Shown here: positions 9,790 to 21,700 of the stretch, in pieces
Numbering within the stretch: the first letter of the stretch is position 1
How the letters are laid out: each line of letters opens with the position of its first letter
Assembly (NCBI RefSeq): GCF_046630445.1
Contig: NC_092336.1
Location: 503,455,001 to 503,519,000, forward strand
DNA: 64,000 nucleotides
Origin: Rutidosis leptorrhynchoides
Taxonomy: Eukaryota; Streptophyta; Magnoliopsida; Asterales; Asteraceae
Direction of reading: 5' to 3'
The notes under the pieces: model-generated
What the model was told of the DNA's origin: nothing
Seen by the model: only the letters and a program-made list of their open reading frames with translations
The model's database searches: none
Translations under genes and position numbers: made by a program

Positions 9790-12700
9790 AAAATAACGAT
9801 AACATTAAAACAGGGCCTTTTCATCAATAGATGGAAAAGACGAACACTGATACAAGCGAATAAAAAAATCATTGCAAGGCTCGAAAGCTAGTAAACGAAC
9901 TCTAGCACTAAAAAGCATGTTAAATAGTAATTATGCATGCAAATAAAGTCAAGTTTATAATAGAAAAGCACATTCGCATTCTCATTTTCAGGTACATATA
10001 AGTGAAAGGAAAATGGGTAAACTTTTTGTAGTGAATGGGGTGTATATTCAAATCGAGTTAAATAGGTACAGAACTTGGGCAATTTTTGTCTGCACGCTTA
10101 CTATTTGACTCGTCATGAATAGACTTTAACACAATGGACTCATTTTCACACATCTTGGTAAAAAAGATGAAAACAAACCTGAAAGATTGGACAAACAAAG
10201 TAGTGTGGAATATCTCGTCGTCCCTCTGAACCCAACCTCGACGTTGCAAGTCCACAAGAAACACGTATCGGTTCAAGAACCCTCCACGCCCCAGTTTCAA
10301 GATCAGGCCTATTTGTGGTAACAAGATCACAGCAGCTCATTGCAAGAACAGCCAACTGTTGCGCCTGCACAAACGGCCAGTCTCCGGCCGTAGCATCCAA
10401 TATATTCTTCAAATTATCGTTATCCAACGCTAACTGCACTTCATTTGTTAACCCTAAACCAGGCTTACCCGTTAACAGCCTCAATAATATAACGCCGAAA
10501 GAATAAGCATCTGAATTCGCAGTAAACTCTCCTGTAGAAAGATACGCAGGGTCCATAAATTCGGATGCGTTATTGCTTGAAACCTCGTTTTCGGAGAGTT
10601 CATGATGGATGCCAAAGTCGGTTAATTTGGTAACTAAGTTTCGGTCTAGAAGGATGTTAGTTGGCTTTAGGTTACCATGAACGACCCCACACGAATGGAG
10701 AAAAATAAGCGCAGCACATAATTCAGCAGCAATGCGGATTCTGTTTTGCCATGATAACGAGGGAGTGTTGTCTTTGCATTCAAGCCGATCTTCAAGGCTA
10801 CCCCCAGAAAGATACTCGTAAATTATCATCCGATCATCCGGGCAGGCTCCTATTAGGGTTACGAGATTCGGGTGCCTCAGTTTGCTCAAAAGATTCACCT
10901 AAAAAGTAATAATGAATAATGATAGATGCATCATTTTAGGGCTTGATCAGTACACGATAACGAATATTATCATCATATATGTTATTGAATAATAATAATT
11001 ATTATAATTATTATGATTATACCTCCTGCTGATATTCTGAGGGGACTTGAAAGTTATGAGAGTAAAACACCTTTACGACGACTTCGGTATGCCGAAGTAA
11101 ACCTTTGTAAGTACTTTTAAAAGTCCCTTCTCCTATCTTAAGTGAAGGGTCAAAGTTACCGATGGCGTCTTTGACTTCTGTTGACTCAAACTCAGAGTAA
11201 AAGTTAGAGACACTTGAGGTTGAGGCTTCATCTGCATGTTTCTCTGTTAGTTCCCCGACTAGTTTAATTGCATCGTCACGTTCCTTGGACAAAATCTGGC
11301 GCTGATCATCAGCAGAGAACACTGCCTGTTCAAGCTCGTTTACAATATCAACAAAATCTGCATTTTGACCTTCGAGAATTGATTTCTGTTCGAGTGCCAT
11401 GTGGAGTTCTTCCATGGTTTTTTCTAGCGTCTCTTCAACTTCTCGCCTTTTTCTCAGTTCTTCCGAATACAAGTTTTCGGATACACTAACCTGTAAGATT
11501 GACGGCATAAGATTTTGATTCGTTATGTGTATACGGCTGTATATATATGTTCATATATACAAAGACAGACAAAAGAGCCTTGTATCGGCACCAGAACTTG
11601 AAGTTTACCCTGCGCTTAGCCTCAATGACATCCTTTTGTGCTTTTTGACACCTCATAGACTCCTCAAAAGCATCTCGTTTGGATTTGCCTGCATCTTCCA
11701 TGGCTTGTACAAGCTGGTCATAAAGCTCATCATTTATACCTTTTTCCTGCTGCAGTTTCATATAAAGTAGCAAGTCCAAACACTTAATAACGTGCCATTA
11801 TAAACATTAACTTTTTCAATACATATAAAAACATACTACTGCTAAAAAGTTATAATTATAAATAGCAATACAAGATATCATTGTTTCTAAGATCTCTCAA
11901 ACAAATGACTTCTGAGAGTGATTTATGTCAAAAAGAAGAAAAATAAATAAATAAATTTGGCCGTAGGTTCTTTTTGCCTTTCTTGGACCGATAGCGAAAC
12001 AAGTATATATGTATTTTTTATAAAAAAAAAGTTGGGCCCTTACAAAATCTTGGGCCCTGTTCGATGGCCCATGTTGCACACCCTCAAAGACACCCCTGCT
12101 TAGGATAGCAAAACATAAAGAGTTCAACATAATGATTGCACTAAAGAGGCACAAGGATATTATCCACATACTATGACACCGAAAGGCGAAGCATTTTGAA
12201 TGTCCTCGTTGAATCTAGATGTTGTACCATCGTCTTGAGTTAGGTTGTCGGGATGTAATATAACTTGCAGTCCTTCACTGACAGATGTTGAACTTGGAGA
12301 AGTCTGACCAGAATCAGTGTTTGTACTAACTGATGTTGATCTCAGAAAACTCTGTCTAGAATCAGTGTTTGTATTTAAAGGAATTAGACCATTCAGTTCA
12401 TCGACTCCACTCAACCAACCTTTCCTGCATTTATATAGTATCCTAAGTCATAAATAGATTCGATATATATTCAGTAACACACACACAAGAGTATAAAGTG
12501 AGGCATACCTAGTAAAAATAACTTCTCCTTTGCGTATAAATTGAATCTGACATGAAGCAGCTGCATGTAAACACACATATACGGCTTTTTTGGATCTCAA
12601 CTCCGCCATTCTATTATATTTTCAAGTTTGGTAAGCACAAAAATGTAACAATTAAGTTATAACCAACCAATTGAAATATAAATATTTGTGACGTACCTTG

Positions 12701-12870
12701 AATCTCGCATGTTTGCGGCTGATCCCATTACAAGCCTTCTGACATTGTGTTGAAGTACAAACTCAACAATACCTTTCTCAATAGATTCCATTTCAATATA
12801 CTGCACCTCCGCACACACCTATTTATCCATGATCCCACATATGAGAGTAAAAAAGCGAGTCTCGTGCTGT

Positions 12871-12906
<36 letters not shown>

Positions 12907-14248
12907 CAGGTTTGGATAACATTCACATAAAAACCATAGAAGTATAAAACAGTAGTACCCCTGTATCTTGACATATTTGTTTATATTTGTTGAGAAGCTG
13001 ATGCATATCTTCCCTATCCATTTCTTGGTATGCTGTGACTTGCCATGCTACAAGACATACAAATATTATATTATATTATTATATAAAAAAAGGGCACACA
13101 CAAATTATATAAAACATATTTAATGTAGAATCCTAATCCTATATTCTAACAACACAATGAGGATAGTCTAAAGCTCTATTTCTAAAAAAGAAGAACTCAC
13201 ATTGTGACAACATGATCTGAGCAACTTATCTAGTTATATATTTTTACAACTATTTGCAACAAACTTTTCTAATCTAGAATCAGGGGCGGAAACAGAGTGG
13301 GGCGGGTGAGGCGCCCGTCCCAAGTGGATTTGAATTTTTCAGGCATAAAATTTTGGATTTTCATATTTTGCCACCAAAGCCTCCATATTTTGCCCCCAAA
13401 GTCTGCATATTTTGCCCCCAAAGCCTTCATATTTTACCCAAAAGCCTCCATATTTGTCCAAAAACCTACATATATTGCTAAAAAAAAAGTTGCAGTGAAT
13501 GTGAACGCTTTTTAAAAAAAAATTCGCCCCGGGTGAAAAAAACTTATGGTTCTGCCACCGTCTAGAATATCACCAAGTTGTGAAGCATCAAACATTAATT
13601 AATGTCACCTAGAAAATTTAACTGACACTGGAAGTATTATATCTTTACAATCTAACATGAAAATATTTTGTATCTTGCTCGCATTTCTGGGTTAAGCTTA
13701 ACTGCAGGGTCCTGAATGCAATTTATGGATAGCTGAAGGTTCTGTTCTGCTGTTACTTACTAATAGGAACTCCCGGTGTGAAGTGAAATTACACTAGTAT
13801 TTATAAATAGATATTTTCTATTTTTATTTTTTAGTTATTTCATAATATTCGTTCTCCCCTGTAACCCTAGTTAGGGTTTTATGTTCTGTTTTATTTTAGA
13901 GATGATCGAACAAGGTACTAAAATAAAATAAAATAAAAAATCATTGACAAATAAGCAGAGATTACCAGAAGGTATTGATTGTGCAGGTTGGTGGACATGA
14001 AGTATACATATCTGTCTACCTCCTGAATTCTGTAGGGCCCACAGCAGAGTTGACCGACAGTCTTTCAAGTCCGTCCCAACGGCCACGTACACTTTGTCCT
14101 CAATACGACGACGACGACCTGTTTGATGAACAATTTCATCCCTAATTTCGATGATATCTTCTGAGGAGGTGTCAATAAGTGGATACAGTATCTGATCGAT
14201 CCTTTGTTCATTCTCCATTGATACAACACAATCGACCAAATCAATCAA
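8434..14248 (-). CDS. U-box/kinase array copy 2: USP-like, coiled-coil, pseudokinase, U-box protein
   Basis: Predicted 786-aa PUB33-type E3 ubiquitin ligase. Nine exons with consistent splice phases: 13966-14248, 12959-13047, 12697-12818, 12509-12610, 12172-12424, 11609-11749, 11023-11490, 10179-10898, 8434-8616. Exons 1-4 (about residues 45-198) form the USP-like domain (KVYVAVG, ILHVHQP, LVMGSAA). Exon 5 is a short Ser/Thr linker, exons 6-7 a coiled coil, late exon 7 plus exon 8 the kinase, and the end of exon 8 plus exon 9 the U-box ([18 protein letters not shown]). The kinase keeps the Lys of VVVK and a DFG, but the catalytic loop reads HGNLKPTN, without the catalytic Asp, and the activation segment is shortened. 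Ubiquitin-ligase activity is therefore plausible and phosphotransfer doubtful. An alternative start at Met 11 (MENEQRI) is possible; the upstream Met aligns with copy 1. Cytosolic: no signal peptide or membrane segment is seen. Intron 8 is swollen by transposons. Confidence 0.88.
8672..8728. repeat. (TA)n microsatellite
   Basis: Long TA run in intron 8 of copy 2, directly beside a hAT-type MITE. Together with the TA run at 9699-9776 it brackets the transposon cluster in this intron. Confidence 0.95.
8735..9022. mobile_element. hAT-type MITE in intron 8 of copy 2
   Basis: The ends CAGTGGCGAAAACAGG and GCTGGTTCCGCCACTG are inverted. The interior repeats GGTTTTGGGGCAAAAT-type units, matching the elements at 4116-4469 and 13281-13560 in reverse orientation. 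No clear 8-bp duplication remains because the left side runs into a TA microsatellite. Confidence 0.75.
9024..9699. mobile_element. Long-armed foldback/MULE-like element with telomere-like core
   Basis: The ends GGATCAATGGGGAAGTAACC and GGTTACTTCCCTCTTGATCC are inverted. The inverted similarity extends inward for some 250 bp per arm (for example GAAAATATGAACATTTAG near 9130 against CTAAATGTTCATATTTTC near 9580). The centre (about 9288-9480) is made of telomere-like TTTAGGG/CCCTAAA and CCCAAAACACCATAAA units. No transposase is present. Assignment to Mutator-like elements rests only on the long arms. TA microsatellites at both sides obscure any target duplication. Confidence 0.65.
9699..9788. 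repeat. (TA)n-(CA)n microsatellite
   Basis: About 78 bp of TA followed by 12 bp of CA, in intron 8 of copy 2 at the right edge of the foldback element. Confidence 0.95.
12871..12900. repeat. (CA)n microsatellite in intron 2 of copy 2
   Basis: CA run at the same intron position as 1502-1537 in copy 1, so it is orthologous by duplication. Confidence 0.95.
13281..13560. mobile_element. hAT-type MITE in intron 1 of copy 2
   Basis: Ends CAGGGGCGGAAACAG and ATGGTTCTGCCACCG are flanked by a perfect 8-bp duplication TCTAGAAT (13273-13280 and 13561-13568). Copy 1 has the related uninterrupted sequence TCTAGAAAATCACC near 2488. The interior repeats CCTCCATATTTTGCCCCCAAAG-like units. Confidence 0.92.
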
Positions 14249-14721
14249 TCAATCTGCAACTCACTATTTTGTTTTGTGCTCCAAAATGTTAGACTACTAG
14301 GGTTATTATGTTAGTAAAACCCTAAACCCATTTTTTCATATCTATGGAAACAAACTACAAACTGAAGGCTTGATATTACGCTATGAAAAAGTTTGAACAG
14401 ACTACCAAACTAATTGGATGTGTTTTAGTTTTATATTGATTTATATTGACTATTGACTATAAGCAGACTTTTATATTGACTATAAGCAGATGTGTTTTGT
14501 ACGGAGAAATTGTAGTGGTAGTTCATAATTTTTTTTTTGTTTTTTGTTTTTTTTTTTAATTTCGAAGAAATTGTATTATAGATGTACCCAAAAATGTTTT
14601 TGGGACCATTGATTTGTTCGAGTTAGACAAGTTCAAAGGTTGACCTAACTCACAAGTACGTCTTTAGAGACATGCTACATGTTAATTAGAGAAATAAATC
14701 TCAATGTAAATATGCAATGGC

Positions 14722-14761
<40 letters not shown>

Positions 14762-14762
14762 T
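14722..14762. repeat. (AAT)n microsatellite
   Basis: About 13 AAT units upstream of copy 2, next to a SINE-like block. Confidence 0.9.
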
Positions 14763-14764
14763 AT

Positions 14765-15030
14765 TTATTTTTTTAAACGGCGATATCAACATCAAATGCT
14801 CTCATTTATTACTCACACAAGTGTTAAGAATAAACCAATTCGTGACGATGTTGGCAGTCATCAAAGGTTGGGAAAAACTTCCCAAAAACCTTCTCAAATC
14901 GCATTGATGTTGGCAGTACCATCAAAGGTCGAAAACTCACTGCTTAGAGTGAGATCCGAACCTGAGTTAACAGTACCCTAAGTTGGATCTCACCCACATA
15001 CCACTCAAACCACACTTCGATGGTTAATAT
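14765..15030 (-). mobile_element. SINE-like block
   Basis: On the minus strand an A-box-like TGGTTTGAGTGGTATGTGGG is followed by a B-box-like GGTTCGGATCTC and, about 170 bp further, an A-rich end at 14765-14776. No clean target duplication was found, so the limits are approximate. Confidence 0.5.
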
Positions 15031-15689
15031 TATTATTATTATTAATTATTAATTATTAATTAATTAAGGTTTTGTAGAGAGTAAATACATAAAGTAGAGT
15101 AAAATTATACCGATAGTGCTTGTGATTTACATAAAATAAAATTATTAATTATATAAGGCATTGGTCCTTGTGGTTTACATAAAATTATATCGATAGTTCT
15201 TATGTTTTTGAAATTACACGTTCATCTCTCACTTTGATTCATCCCTCACTTTATATGTACAACGTTAGTCCCTTAGCTACCGACAGTTACAATAGTCTGT
15301 TAAGTATTGGGCTATCCATAAAAGGTATGCAAACCACAAGGTAGTTTAGAATAAAAGAAAAAAGAAAAAGTTAATACAAACCATGGGACTATATCCGTGT
15401 AATTTTGTAAAACAAAAGAAACTAAACAAATGTAAAAAGCTACTCCGTATTACATTAATGCTAACCCGGTATACAAGAATCAGGGCCGGTCCCGAGAAAT
15501 TGGGTGCCCCGTGCGAGGTGGAAAAAAAGGGCCCTAATGCCTTAACGAATAATATAAGTCATTTTTAAAAATAAAAATAAAAAGATATTAACGTCATATC
15601 AATAAAGATAAAAAAATTTAACATTAGAATTACATTACATACTATAATAGTTAACCAATAATTTTTGAACCAATATAGCATCTATTGTT

Positions 15690-17180
15690 AACAACTAGTG
15701 TACGAACCCTCGCTTCGCGTCGGGGGTTCGATTTTCAATGTATTTTATTGTGTTTAGTTTGTAAAATTATTTCGTGGCTAACGATGATGTCGTTGAAGCG
15801 CAACTCGATTCGAACTAAAAGGTATAACCTGTGAAAGATTTAAATGTTATTTTAAATTAACAATATATGTGCATCTCCGCGTTTCGCTATGGAATTGTCG
15901 ACTTTTAAAAATTTAACGCAAAATCAACGTGTATGAAAAGTACCACAAATATTTAGCGTTTTTTAAAAAGCGTCCGTTTTGCGTATAGCTAGTGACATTG
16001 TGTTCCTAAAATTATTTCGAGTTTAACGATGGTGTCGGAAAAATTTGACTCTTTGCGAGCGAGAAGATATGGCCCGTTGAATATTTGGGTGGAGTTTATT
16101 TAAGTTTTTTTGTGAAAATGGTAATTTGACACTTTACCCCCTGTATGAGGGGTCGATTTGATTTTTTGAAGAAAGTGGGGGATTTTGTTGTGCAAATTAA
16201 ATTTATTTAAGTTAAAAAAAATGAAAAGTCAAGAATGCTCTTGAACACTATTCATTACCCCTCCCTCTTTTAGATATAGGTATAATCATAAAATAATAGT
16301 TATTAGATAGTAAAAAATGTGTGAGCGATTTATAGTGAATGAGAAGTGTTATGGTTAAATTATGAAATGTGAAAAGTTTGAAATAAATTTGTAAAAACTA
16401 TGAAATTAACTATTATGAAGAATGTGGTTGAATTATGAAAAATAAAAAATTTGGGGTGAATTTGTGAAACTTTTAAAGTTTCCTATTCACTTAACTATCT
16501 CTTTTAGATGTATAGATATAACTAAAGTTGGAGCCCTCGCTTCACGGTGGGAGCCCGTTTTGAATGTAATTTATGGTGTTTAGTTCGTAAAATTATGTAG
16601 CGTTTGAGGTTTACTTGTTTTATCGTTGGGGTTATTAATAAAAAAAATGAAAAGGAATTGTTTTATTGTTGTGTTCTTCAAAAGAAACTTTTCTGTTGAT
16701 TTATTTGTAGCGTTTAAAGTTTGTACTTTCTGTGAAAGTTGATTATTTTATCGTTAGAGGTTTTAAAAAAAAAAAAACACTTTTTTGTTGCTCTATTTGT
16801 AGCGTTTAAGATTTGTCCCTTTTGTGAAAGTTGATTATTTTTTCTTCTGTGAGAGTTGATTATTTTATGGTTGAGATTATTTAAAAAAAAAAAAAAAGTT
16901 TTTTGTTGATCTATTTGTAGCGTTTAAGGTTTGTCCCTATTGTGAAAGTTGATTATTTTATCGTTGGGGTCTTAAAAGAAGAAGAAGAAAAAAAAATGGA
17001 TACAACCCGTGGAGCACGGTGTACAACTCGCCGATGCGTAGAAAGTTACTGTTCATTACCACTATGCCTATTAGATATGTAGCCTATTAGATATGTAGAT
17101 AGGTAATTACGATTGTGGCCAAAATAAATCGTGGAAAGTCGAAAATGACCGGGTATTATTCATTTCTCCTTTTTCTTTTT
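15690..17180. repeat. Tandem related repeat blocks inside the hAT-type element, unclassified
   Basis: Two blocks begin with a GC-rich phrase (CCCTCGCTTCGCGTCGGG near 15707 and CCCTCGCTTCACGGTGGG near 16531). Three places end with a shared phrase of the form TTCATTACC..TTAGATAT (near 16250, 17033-17090 and 17157). A minisatellite of roughly 110 bp built on TTTGTAGCGTTTAAGG and GTGAAAGTTGATTATTTTA fills 16600-16980. A non-autonomous Helitron is possible, but I could not fix its ends. Confidence 0.45.
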
Positions 17181-17918
17181 GATATATGTATAATATAATA
17201 TAATATAATATAATATAATTAACAAAAACTATTTAGTGAATACGAGTACTATATGTCTATATTTTATTTATTCCCAATTCAAAAGAGTTAGACAATTGCA
17301 TTCGAATTCAATAAAATATAGACAACAGTCTATATTTTATTTATTCCCAATTCACAATTGCATTCTTTATTCCCAATTTACAATTGCTTTCCTATAAAAA
17401 CAAAACCTTATTTAAATTTCTCGCAGATATATCATTCAATTCTCTCAAGGTATGCCTTCTTTCTTCAGTTCTTCTATTTAGTTTAATATTTAATTTTATT
17501 CTAGCTGCTTGAATTACATGCTTAGCAATTGATTCGAATTCAATATTGGTATAATCTTCGTTTCACTGATTTGTAATACTCCGTATATGATTTTTTTTTT
17601 TTATAACAATTAACAAAAACTAAAGAAGAATTACATATTGAACAGTAAACCTATTGTTTCAAGAACAAAAAAGAATTACCTATTGAGTATGAGAATATCG
17701 ATTAGTCATTAGATGATTGTTGTCTGTTGAATGCGGAATATACGAACTGAAGAACAACAATAAACCCTCGATTTATTTATTTTATTTTATTTTGTCGACG
17801 TTTGAAATCCTAAAAAATTGAAAGAAAATACCGTGAAGTAATATACGGAGGACTGGAGGAGTACTAAACTGGCCCAATTTTTTTTGGGCTTGAAAAGAAA
17901 AAAAAGACCTCAAAATTA

Positions 17919-18457
17919 GGGAAATTGTTCAAAATATACTTTTTTTTAAGGCTTGAAACAAAATACACTTTTTTTAAAAAAATTGTCTTTTTACACCATT
18001 CAGTAGACAGAATTTCTGTCTACCACCTTTATCTGTCGTCTACTACCATTTTTACAAAGTAGTAGACTGTAACAACAAGGTAGCAGACAGTGAGAACAAA
18101 GCAGTAGACAGCCAATTACAAGGTAGTTGACCGTCTACTGTCTTGTTGTTATTGTCTACCACCTTATTGTAGGTGTCGACACCAATAATACATATCAGTC
18201 GACACCTACAACAAGGTAGTAGACAGTAACAACAAGGCAGTAGACGGTCAGCTACCTTGTAATTGGCTGTCTACTGCTTTGTTCTCACTGTCTACTACCT
18301 TGTTGTTACTGTCTACTACTTTGTAAAAATGGTAGTAGACGACATATAAAGGTGGTAGACAGAAATCCCGTCTACCGAATGGTGTAAAAAGGCAATTTTT
18401 TTTAAAAAAGTGTATTTTGTTTGAAGCCTTAAAAAAATGTATTTTCATCAATTCCCC
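17919..18457. mobile_element. Mutator-type MITE, near-perfect 0.5-kb palindrome
   Basis: Two arms of about 250 bp (17919-18175 and 18205-18457) are inverted copies meeting near 18190. Terminal sequences GGGAAATTG and CAATTCCCC are flanked by a perfect 9-bp duplication TCAAAATTA (17910-17918 and 18458-18466), the size made by Mutator-like transposases. The arms are themselves built of repeated GTAGTAGACAGT / ACTGTCTACTAC units. A transcript would form a long hairpin suited to siRNA production. Confidence 0.9.
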
Positions 18458-18799
18458 TCAAAATTATATAGACATGGAATAAAAAATTTGGGCACCTAAA
18501 AGTATTGGGCCCTGCTCACTTGCACTACTTGCACCCTTAATGGGCCGGCCCTGACAAGAATGCACTAATGCAGCATATACCATCTTTGTCACATAAACAC
18601 CGTGTAGAACTGTTATTACATATACCAGCATATACAGTATTATAAATCCGTTCTATAACAAAATCACATATTTACCATTTATTGATATTTTTGATTGGTT
18701 ATAGTACAAAGTGGGTATATATATATATATACACGTACGTTTACTAAAAACATGAAGTAAGTTATAAGTATATGATAGTTAAATATGGAACTAAACGAT

Positions 18800-21700
18800 T
18801 TATGACTGCTGTAGCCATTCTTGAATGGCAGACCGAAGAGCGTGGTTTGGAACAAGGGTGGAGTTGGCTAACTTAAGGTTGGTCATGGGTGAGGTGTTAT
18901 GGCCACTGTCTAACCATCCTTTAATAGCCTCTGCTTCATAAGTAAACCCATCCGCAGAAACCACCGGATCCTGCATAATTTCCTGCATATTTGATCCCCA
19001 CAAACAAATCTTATTAAATTGTAAAAATGGATGCCATGACATAAATCAACCTATGCCTATATTATATTAACAAGGAGGATGGGTCACGGGTCATATGGCT
19101 GACTGTTGGGGTCGGGCAGCTGCAGGTTTAGTTGACCCAATGCAGTTCTATCCTATTCTTAGTAGAGAATTAGTGAACCCAATATAATTATAATTTATAA
19201 TTTTATATAATTCTGTATAATTTTGTACTGTTTCAAGAAAATAGTCCTAGTCTATAAACATAATTTAATCTTAGGTAAATAACAGTACTTAACAGTGGCA
19301 TTAAAATTATGATGTAGAATAAGAGTGAACGAACCTGAAAGATGGGACAAACAAAGTAGTTTGGAACCTGACACTGTCCTTCAGAACCCAACCTAAATGA
19401 AGAAGGTCCACAAGAAACACACATGGGTTCAAGCACCCTCCAGACCTCGGTCGCAAGATCAGGCCTAATTTTTCGAACCACGTCACAGCAGTTCATTGCT
19501 AGAACAGCCAGCTGTTGTGCCTGCACAAACGGCCAGTCTCCAGCTGTCGAATCCAATACATTCTTCAAATTTTCATTATTCAGTGCTAACTGCACTTCAT
19601 TTAGTAACCCCAAAGCGGGCTTACCCGTCAATAATCTCAATAATATAACGCCAAAAGAGTACGTATCTGACTCCGAAGTTAATTCTTTAGTAGAAAGGAA
19701 TTCAGGGTCCATATAAAGAGACATGTTGTTGCTTGAGAATGTTCGAAAGTCGCTTAATTTGGTAACGAAGTTTGTGTCTAGGAGGATGTTAGTCGGCTTT
19801 AAATTACCATGAACAATGCCACAAGAATGAAGAAAAAGAAGAACGGAACATAACTCAGCAGCAATGCGGATTCTGTTTTTCCATGATAAAGGGGGAGTAT
19901 TGTTCTTGCATTCGAGTCGATCTTCAAGGCTACATCCTGATAGATACTCGTAAATTATTATCCGATCATCTGGACAAGCACCTATCAATGTTACAAGATT
20001 TGGGTGCCTCATTTTGCTCAAAATATTAACCTGAAAATTGGGTAAATTCAAAACTTCAGAGAGAAAACAATTTTAGATCTTCTATTGACTAAAATTAAAC
20101 AAGAAAAGAGCAAACTTTCATACTTCGTGCTGAAATACGGAGGGTACTTGCGGGTTATGTGAATAGAACATCTTTATGGCCACTTCAGTATGCCGAATAA
20201 AACCTCTGAATGTTGTTCCATAACCACTTTCTCCAATTTTAAAAAATGGGTCAAAGTTCTGAGTGGCGTCCTTGACTTCTGAAAAGTCAAACTCGGTGTA
20301 GAGCTGATACACACTTGAGCTTGAGGCTTCGTTCGCTTGCTTCTTTTTCAATTCCTCAACGACTCTAAGTGCATCATCATATTCTATCTGCAATTTATCA
20401 CGTTCCTTTTTGTAGTTCTGCAGCAACTCGATAGAAGAGAACAACTTGTGTTCCAGCTCCCGCACCTTATGATCAAAGTCTGCGATTTGACTTTTGAGAA
20501 ATGATTTTTCGTCAAGTGTAATTCGGAGTTCTTCTGCTGCTTCATTTAATTTTTTACAAATATTTTCATGTTCCTCCTTGTTTTTTTCTAACATTTCTTC
20601 AATCTCTCTCCTTCGTCTATATTCTTCCTCATAGAAGTTTTCGGACTCTCTAGCCTGTATCACAGAGAGCAACTAGAGTCATAACACAATATAAAGTCAT
20701 ACAATATTTGTAGTCTTTAATGTTTTTCATACTAAAAATTATTTAGAGACCGAACAGTCTACCCTGATTTTAGCCTCAATGGCGTCCTTTTCTGCTTTCC
20801 TGCGCCTGATCGACTCTTCAAACGCCTCACGTTTCGAATTTTCTGCCTCAGCCATGGCTTCTACAAGTTGATCATATAACTCATCATTCATACCTTTTTC
20901 CTGCTGTATAATTGATATTAATTGTTAATATATAATTAAGTTCCAATCCAAACTATTACTATGGAAAATATAGAAACTTTAACAGTTTGAGTGTCTCTAA
21001 ATTGGAAGGTTCAACAATAAATGCTGAAGTGTTCAGCATTCAGTGTGTTTGCTACTAATAAACTGTTCAGCAATATCTGTTAAATTGTTCAACAATTTGT
21101 GTTGAAGCATTTATAGATGAAATACTCTCTTAATTTCTTAATTGAATGGTTCATTTTTTATTTTAATATATCCTCATTAAATTATATCCAGAACACTTGG
21201 CATAAATAGAAGATAATATTAGTTTACGTACTATGACGCTGGAAGGTGGCCGATTTTGAACACGCTCTTTGAATGCACCAAATTCTGAATCAACTTCGTT
21301 TATTGCATATGCATATAATGCTGAATCATCGATAACTTCACTAGAACATGTAGACAATCGTGAACTCGAGGAATGAGTTCTCTGTGAAATCCCATTCCAA
21401 AAATCAGTAGCACTTCCTGAAGAAAACCTACTAGTTGGAGTCAAGTTGACGTTGAAATCTCGCAATGAGGTGGTTATTCCAGTCCTACGAAAGTCAGAGT
21501 TGACTTTGCGGCAGTCTCGAGTCGAACTGTTGACCTGTAATATAGTATTCTGTCTTTCACTAACAGATCTTGACAGTGAGGAATTCAGTTCAGAATTGGA
21601 GGTAGTATCCGGTAGTGATGATGAAGATGATCTTGAAACGCCAAGTCCATCCAACCTGCCTGGTCTGCATCGGCGGAGTAACTTTGTTAGTTTCCATTTT

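Larger units (their letters stand above)
15481..18553. mobile_element. Large non-autonomous hAT-type element with nested insertions
   Basis: The ends CAGGGCCGGTCCCG and GGGCCGGCCCTG are inverted. They are flanked by a perfect 8-bp duplication ACAAGAAT (15473-15480 and 18554-18561). No transposase frame occurs in its 3.07 kb. Inside lie related repeat blocks (15690-17180) and a Mutator-type palindrome (17919-18457), so the original element was much smaller. Confidence 0.9.
14249..18799. other. Spacer between copies 2 and 3
   Basis: No gene found. It holds the 5' flank of copy 2 (14249-14700), an AAT microsatellite, a SINE-like block, and then one 3-kb hAT-type element with further repeats nested inside. 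The stretch 18562-18799 resembles the 3' flank of the copy-4 fragment near 24300-24420, and so is original duplicated sequence. Confidence 0.7.

Noticed and set aside
17919-18457. MicroRNA precursor
   Set aside because: The hairpin is far longer than typical precursors, built of internal repeats, and has a 9-bp target duplication, so it is a Mutator-type MITE; small-RNA production remains possible.
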